Assembly: GCA_902792115.1 (NCBI GenBank)
Contig: CADAYJ010000001.1
Location: forward strand, 23,214 to 87,213
Length of the DNA stretch: 64,000 nt
Reading direction: 5' to 3'
From: an uncultured Ruminococcus sp.
GTDB taxonomy: Bacteria; Bacillota; Clostridia; Oscillospirales; Acutalibacteraceae
Positions 60,953-64,000 of this stretch are shown one piece after another (positions within the stretch are counted from its first letter, which is position 1; each line of letters opens with the position of its first letter). The translations under genes and the position numbers were made by a program. The notes beneath the pieces were generated by a model, which was not told where the DNA came from, searched no databases, and was given only the letters and a program-made list of their open reading frames with translations.

Positions 60953-62164
60953 TTACTTGTCGGCGATAACGGCGATGCCCGGAAGCACCTTGCCCTCGAG
61001 GTATTCAAGGGAAGCGCCGCCGCCTGTGGAGATGTGGCTCATCTTGTCTGCGAAGCCGAGCTGGATAACTGCAGCCGCGCTGTCGCCGCCGCCGATGATC
61101 GTTGTAGCGTCTGTCTCGGCAAGAGACTCTGCAACTGCGATCGTACCCTTTGCGAGGATCGGGTTCTCGAATACGCCCATCGGTCCGTTCCAGACAACTG
61201 TCTTTGCGGACTTAACAGCCTCTGCGAACATAGCGGCTGTCTTCTCGCCGATATCGAGGCCCATCTTGTCTGCGGGGATAGCGGAAACGTCTACGTTCTC
61301 GACGGCGATCTCTGCGTCGATCGGGTTCGGGAAGGAATCAGCGATAACAGTGTCAACGGGGAGAAGGAGCTTCTTGCCGAGGCTTTCTGCCTTCGCGATC
61401 ATTTCCTTGCAGTAGTCGAGCTTCTCGTCGTCAACGAGAGACTTGCCGACCTCATAGCCCTGAGCCTTGAGGAATGTGTAGGACATACCGCCGCCGATGA
61501 TGAGCGTGTCGCACTTCTCGAGGAGGTTGGAGATTACCTTGAGCTTATCAGCGACCTTTGCGCCGCCGAGGATCGCTACGAACGGTCTCTCGGGAACCTC
61601 AACTGCGTTGCCGAGGTAGTTGATCTCCTTCTGCATGAGGTAGCCTACTGCCGTATCCTTGATGTGATCCGTAACGCCTGCCGTGGAGCAGTGCGCTCTG
61701 TGAGCAGAGCCGAAAGCGTCCATTACATAAACGTCCGCGAGGGAAGCAAGCTCCTCGGAGAAAGGCTCGAGGTTCTTTGTCTCTTCCTTTCTGAAGCGTG
61801 TGTTCTGGAGAAGAACGACGTCGCCGTCCTTCATAGCAGCGACAGCCGCCTTAGCCTTGTCGCCGACTACGTTGTCGTCGTCTGCAAATACAACGTCCTT
61901 GCCGAGAAGCTCGGAAAGGCGAACTGCAACGGGAGCGAGGGAGAATTTATCCTCCGGACCGTTCTTCGGCTTGCCGAGGTGAGAGCAAAGGATGACCTTT
62001 CCGCCGTTCTCGATCAGCTTCTTGATCGTGGGAAGGGCAGCCGTAATACGGTTGTCATTCGTTATAACGCCGTCCTTCAGCGGCACGTTAAAGTCGCAGC
62101 GAACAAGAACTCTCTTGCCTGCAACGTCGATGTCATCAACTGTTCTTTTGTTTAAAGCACTCAT
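60953..62164 (-). CDS. pgk: Phosphoglycerate kinase
   Basis: 403 residues. The N-terminal [26 protein letters not shown] and [16 protein letters not shown] [12 protein letters not shown] bind 3-phosphoglycerate. [11 protein letters not shown] and [13 protein letters not shown] bind nucleotide. First gene of the cluster; gap, which usually precedes pgk, is not in the window. Confidence 0.97.
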   Translation of the reverse strand: MSALNKRTVDDIDVAGKRVLVRCDFNVPLKDGVITNDNRITAALPTIKKLIENGGKVILCSHLGKPKNGPEDKFSLAPVAVRLSELLGKDVVFADDDNVVGDKAKAAVAAMKDGDVVLLQNTRFRKEETKNLEPFSEELASLADVYVMDAFGSAHRAHCSTAGVTDHIKDTAVGYLMQKEINYLGNAVEVPERPFVAILGGAKVADKLKVISNLLEKCDTLIIGGGMSYTFLKAQGYEVGKSLVDDEKLDYCKEMIAKAESLGKKLLLPVDTVIADSFPNPIDAEIAVENVDVSAIPADKMGLDIGEKTAAMFAEAVKSAKTVVWNGPMGVFENPILAKGTIAVAESLAETDATTIIGGGDSAAAVIQLGFADKMSHISTGGGASLEYLEGKVLPGIAVIADK

Positions 62165-62234
62165 TTTAAATACTCCTTATATTGAATTTCCTCGGGCGAT
62201 CCGGAAATCGGCAAAAACGCCCCGGTCATTCCTT

Positions 62235-62263
62235 ATTATATCCTATTTTCACCTGATTTTCAA
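62235..62263 (-). promoter_or_regulatory. Promoter of the pgk-tpiA-gpmI cluster
   Basis: Minus strand TTGAAA (62263-62258), 17 bp, TATAAT (62240-62235), about 70 bp before pgk. Confidence 0.87.
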
Positions 62264-62344
62264 TACAATTTTTGGAAGAAACAATAATTTAACTTTTTCA
62301 GCCCGGCTTGCGGGATATACGGCGCGCTTTTCCGGCCGGACAGG

Positions 62345-64000
62345 TCACTGTGTACGCTGCGGTCCCTTCGCGCCGCGCAGGACTCTCATCGAATTCAGTA
62401 CGGCGAGCACCATAACGCCTACGTCGCCGAAGACTGCGAGCCACATTCCGGCGATGCCGAGAGCGCCGAGGACGAGTATTACCGCCTTTACAGCGAGCAC
62501 CATAACGATATTCTGAGTGACGAGCCGCTTTGTGCGCTTCGCCGTCTCTATCGCGTCGATAAGCGACGACGGCGTGTCGTTCATCAGCACGACGTCTGCC
62601 GCCTCGATCGCGGCGTCGCTGCCGAGAGCGCCCATCGCGATACCGACATCGGCGCGCGCAAGCACGGGCGCGTCGTTGATCCCGTCGCCGACGAATACGA
62701 GCTTTCCGTCGCTGCTGCTCTCACGCGAGAGCTTCTCGACGATATCGACCTTGCCGCCGGGGAGCAGTCCTGCGCGGTATTCGTCCACTCCGACCGCCTC
62801 TGCGGCTGCCTTTGCCGTAGCTTCAACGTCTCCCGTGAGCATGACGGTCTTCCTGACGCCGAGCTTCCGCAGACCGGAGACAGCCGCGGCGCTGTCGGGC
62901 TTCGGCTCGTCGGCGATAACGAGCGCGCCGAGATATTTTCCACCGTACGCGGCGTATACGACAGTACCCGGCAGGGTGACCTCCCCGGCATTAATGCCGT
63001 GCTCCTTCATCAGGCGCGCGCTGCCCGCTAGAAGCTCCTTCCCGTCAAGCTCCGCGCGGACGCCGCCGCCGGCAAGCTCGCGGAAGTCCTTTATCTCCCC
63101 CTCCGTCCTTCCGCCGAACGCCTTGCGTATCGAGACGGCGATCGGGTGGTTGGAAAAGCTCTCCGCCGCCGCTGCCGCAGAGAGCAGCTCGCTTTCCGAC
63201 ACTCCGTCGGCCGGCAGCAGCTTCGTTACGGCGAATTCACCCTTTGTCAGAGTGCCGGTCTTGTCAAATACGACTGTATCTACGTTTGAGAGCGCTTCAA
63301 GATAGTTGCTGCCCTTGACGAGAACGCCCTTGCGGGATGCGGCGCCGATGCCTCCGAAGAACGTCAGCGGTATCGAAACTACGAGCGCACACGGACAGGA
63401 GATTACGAGGAATACGAAGCAGCGGCGGATCCACACGCTCCAGTCCGCGCCGAGCAGAAGCGGCGGCAGAACGCCGAGCAGCGCAGCGGCAGTCACGACG
63501 GCCGGCGTGTATATGCGTGCAAATCGCGAGATAAAACTCTCCGTCGGAGCCTTGCGGCCGGCAGCGTTTTCGACAAGCTCGAGGATCTTCGAGGCAGTCG
63601 ATTCGCCGAAGCGCTTCGTTGTGCGGATCCTGATAAGACCTGTCTCGCTGATGCAGCCGGACAGCACCTCGCTGCCCTCGCGCGCCGTGCGCGGAACGGA
63701 TTCGCCTGTGAGTGCGCGTGTGTCGAGAGAAGCCTCTCCCCCCGTCACAACGCCGTCGAGCGGTATCTTCTCACCGGGGCGGACAACGATGATCTCGCCC
63801 ACCTCGACCGTATCGGGCGGAACGATCATTTCCTCGCCGCCGCGAAGAACGCAGGCGCTGTCGGGACGGATATCCATAAGCTCGGAGATCGAGCAGCGCG
63901 AGCGCTTTACGGCAAGACTCTGGAAGAATTCGCCGATCTGGTAGAAAAGCATAACGGCGACAGCCTCGGGGTATTCGCCTATCACGAACGCGCCGACAGT
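62345..64000 (-). CDS. Heavy-metal P-type ATPase (Cd/Zn/Pb type), N terminus cut by window edge
   Basis: Partial: the frame continues past 64000, so the metal-binding domain and first helices are missing. Visible: EYPEAVAVMLFYQIGEFFQ helix, actuator loop TGESVPR, the metal-site motif FLVISCPCALVV, phosphorylation site DKTGTLTKGEF, the SNHPIAVS motif, GDVEAT and GDGINDAPVLARADVGIAMG. A CPC motif with this surround suits Zn2+/Cd2+/Pb2+ export (CadA/ZntA/ZosA clade). The C-terminal helix pair is intact. No adjacent regulator is visible within the window. Confidence 0.93.
   Translation of the reverse strand, partial: TVGAFVIGEYPEAVAVMLFYQIGEFFQSLAVKRSRCSISELMDIRPDSACVLRGGEEMIVPPDTVEVGEIIVVRPGEKIPLDGVVTGGEASLDTRALTGESVPRTAREGSEVLSGCISETGLIRIRTTKRFGESTASKILELVENAAGRKAPTESFISRFARIYTPAVVTAAALLGVLPPLLLGADWSVWIRRCFVFLVISCPCALVVSIPLTFFGGIGAASRKGVLVKGSNYLEALSNVDTVVFDKTGTLTKGEFAVTKLLPADGVSESELLSAAAAAESFSNHPIAVSIRKAFGGRTEGEIKDFRELAGGGVRAELDGKELLAGSARLMKEHGINAGEVTLPGTVVYAAYGGKYLGALVIADEPKPDSAAAVSGLRKLGVRKTVMLTGDVEATAKAAAEAVGVDEYRAGLLPGGKVDIVEKLSRESSSDGKLVFVGDGINDAPVLARADVGIAMGALGSDAAIEAADVVLMNDTPSSLIDAIETAKRTKRLVTQNIVMVLAVKAVILVLGALGIAGMWLAVFGDVGVMVLAVLNSMRVLRGAKGPQRTQ

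Overview
The window looks like chromosomal DNA from a GC-rich (by eye mid-50s percent), anaerobic, endospore-forming Firmicute of the Oscillospirales/Ruminococcaceae type. Sporulation and germination genes (gpr, gerA, a gerB-gerC fusion, DUF421/DUF4363, a BofC-like gene) show a spore former. nrdG and a Rex-linked adhE point to anaerobic fermentation. A secreted GH13 alpha-amylase carrying a dockerin, plus a second small dockerin protein, resemble the amylosome of Ruminococcus bromii-like starch degraders, although the GC content is higher than in R. bromii itself. Genus and species cannot be fixed from this sequence.

Layout. 0.3-4.5 kb: coiled-coil protein, MerR/TipAS regulator, tcdA, TSCPD protein, radical SAM protein, tRNA-Ser(CGA), S24/S26 peptidase. 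4.7-7.3 kb: promoter, M-box Mg2+ riboswitch and mgtE, then a LUD protein and a small antisense-oriented ORF. 7.4-12.5 kb: two rRNA methyltransferases, a toxin-antitoxin operon led by a tiny membrane protein, nrdG, radA. 12.6-14.7 kb: two membrane proteins. 14.7-26.3 kb: a long leftward gene train with a consensus promoter at its head (26299-26327) and a hairpin terminator at its end (14738-14764). It contains a DUF3592-like protein, aroE, aroK, a GT39-like membrane protein, tyrA, aroA, aroC, pheA, an ANTAR regulator, three paralogous membrane proteins and a lipid kinase. 26.5-29.8 kb: acpP and the amylase. 30-36.5 kb: germination and spore region. 36.5-39 kb: fliB-like gene, DUF5662 and a DUF3592-like protein. 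39-46.5 kb: complete F-type ATP synthase operon (I,a,[GNAT],c,b,delta,alpha,gamma,beta,epsilon) behind two promoters. 46.6-52.4 kb: pseudouridine synthase, GNAT, YczE-like protein, adhE, flavodoxin. 52.5-57.9 kb: PBP1A, BofC-like protein, FkbM methyltransferase, dockerin protein. 58.3-62.3 kb: pgk-tpiA-gpmI with a probable MITE. 62.3-64 kb: the C-terminal part of a metal P-type ATPase, cut by the window edge.

How it fits together. Secreted amylase feeds lower glycolysis (pgk, tpiA, gpmI). NADH can be reoxidised through AdhE, whose upstream region carries a Rex-like operator. The ATP synthase c subunit has the residues of a two-carboxylate Na+ site. The shikimate train ends in a degenerate-receiver ANTAR protein and three uncharacterised paralogous membrane proteins, which is the least explained gene set here. 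Other features that stand out are the GerB-GerC fusion, the acetyltransferase gene inside the atp operon, and the MITE-like element.
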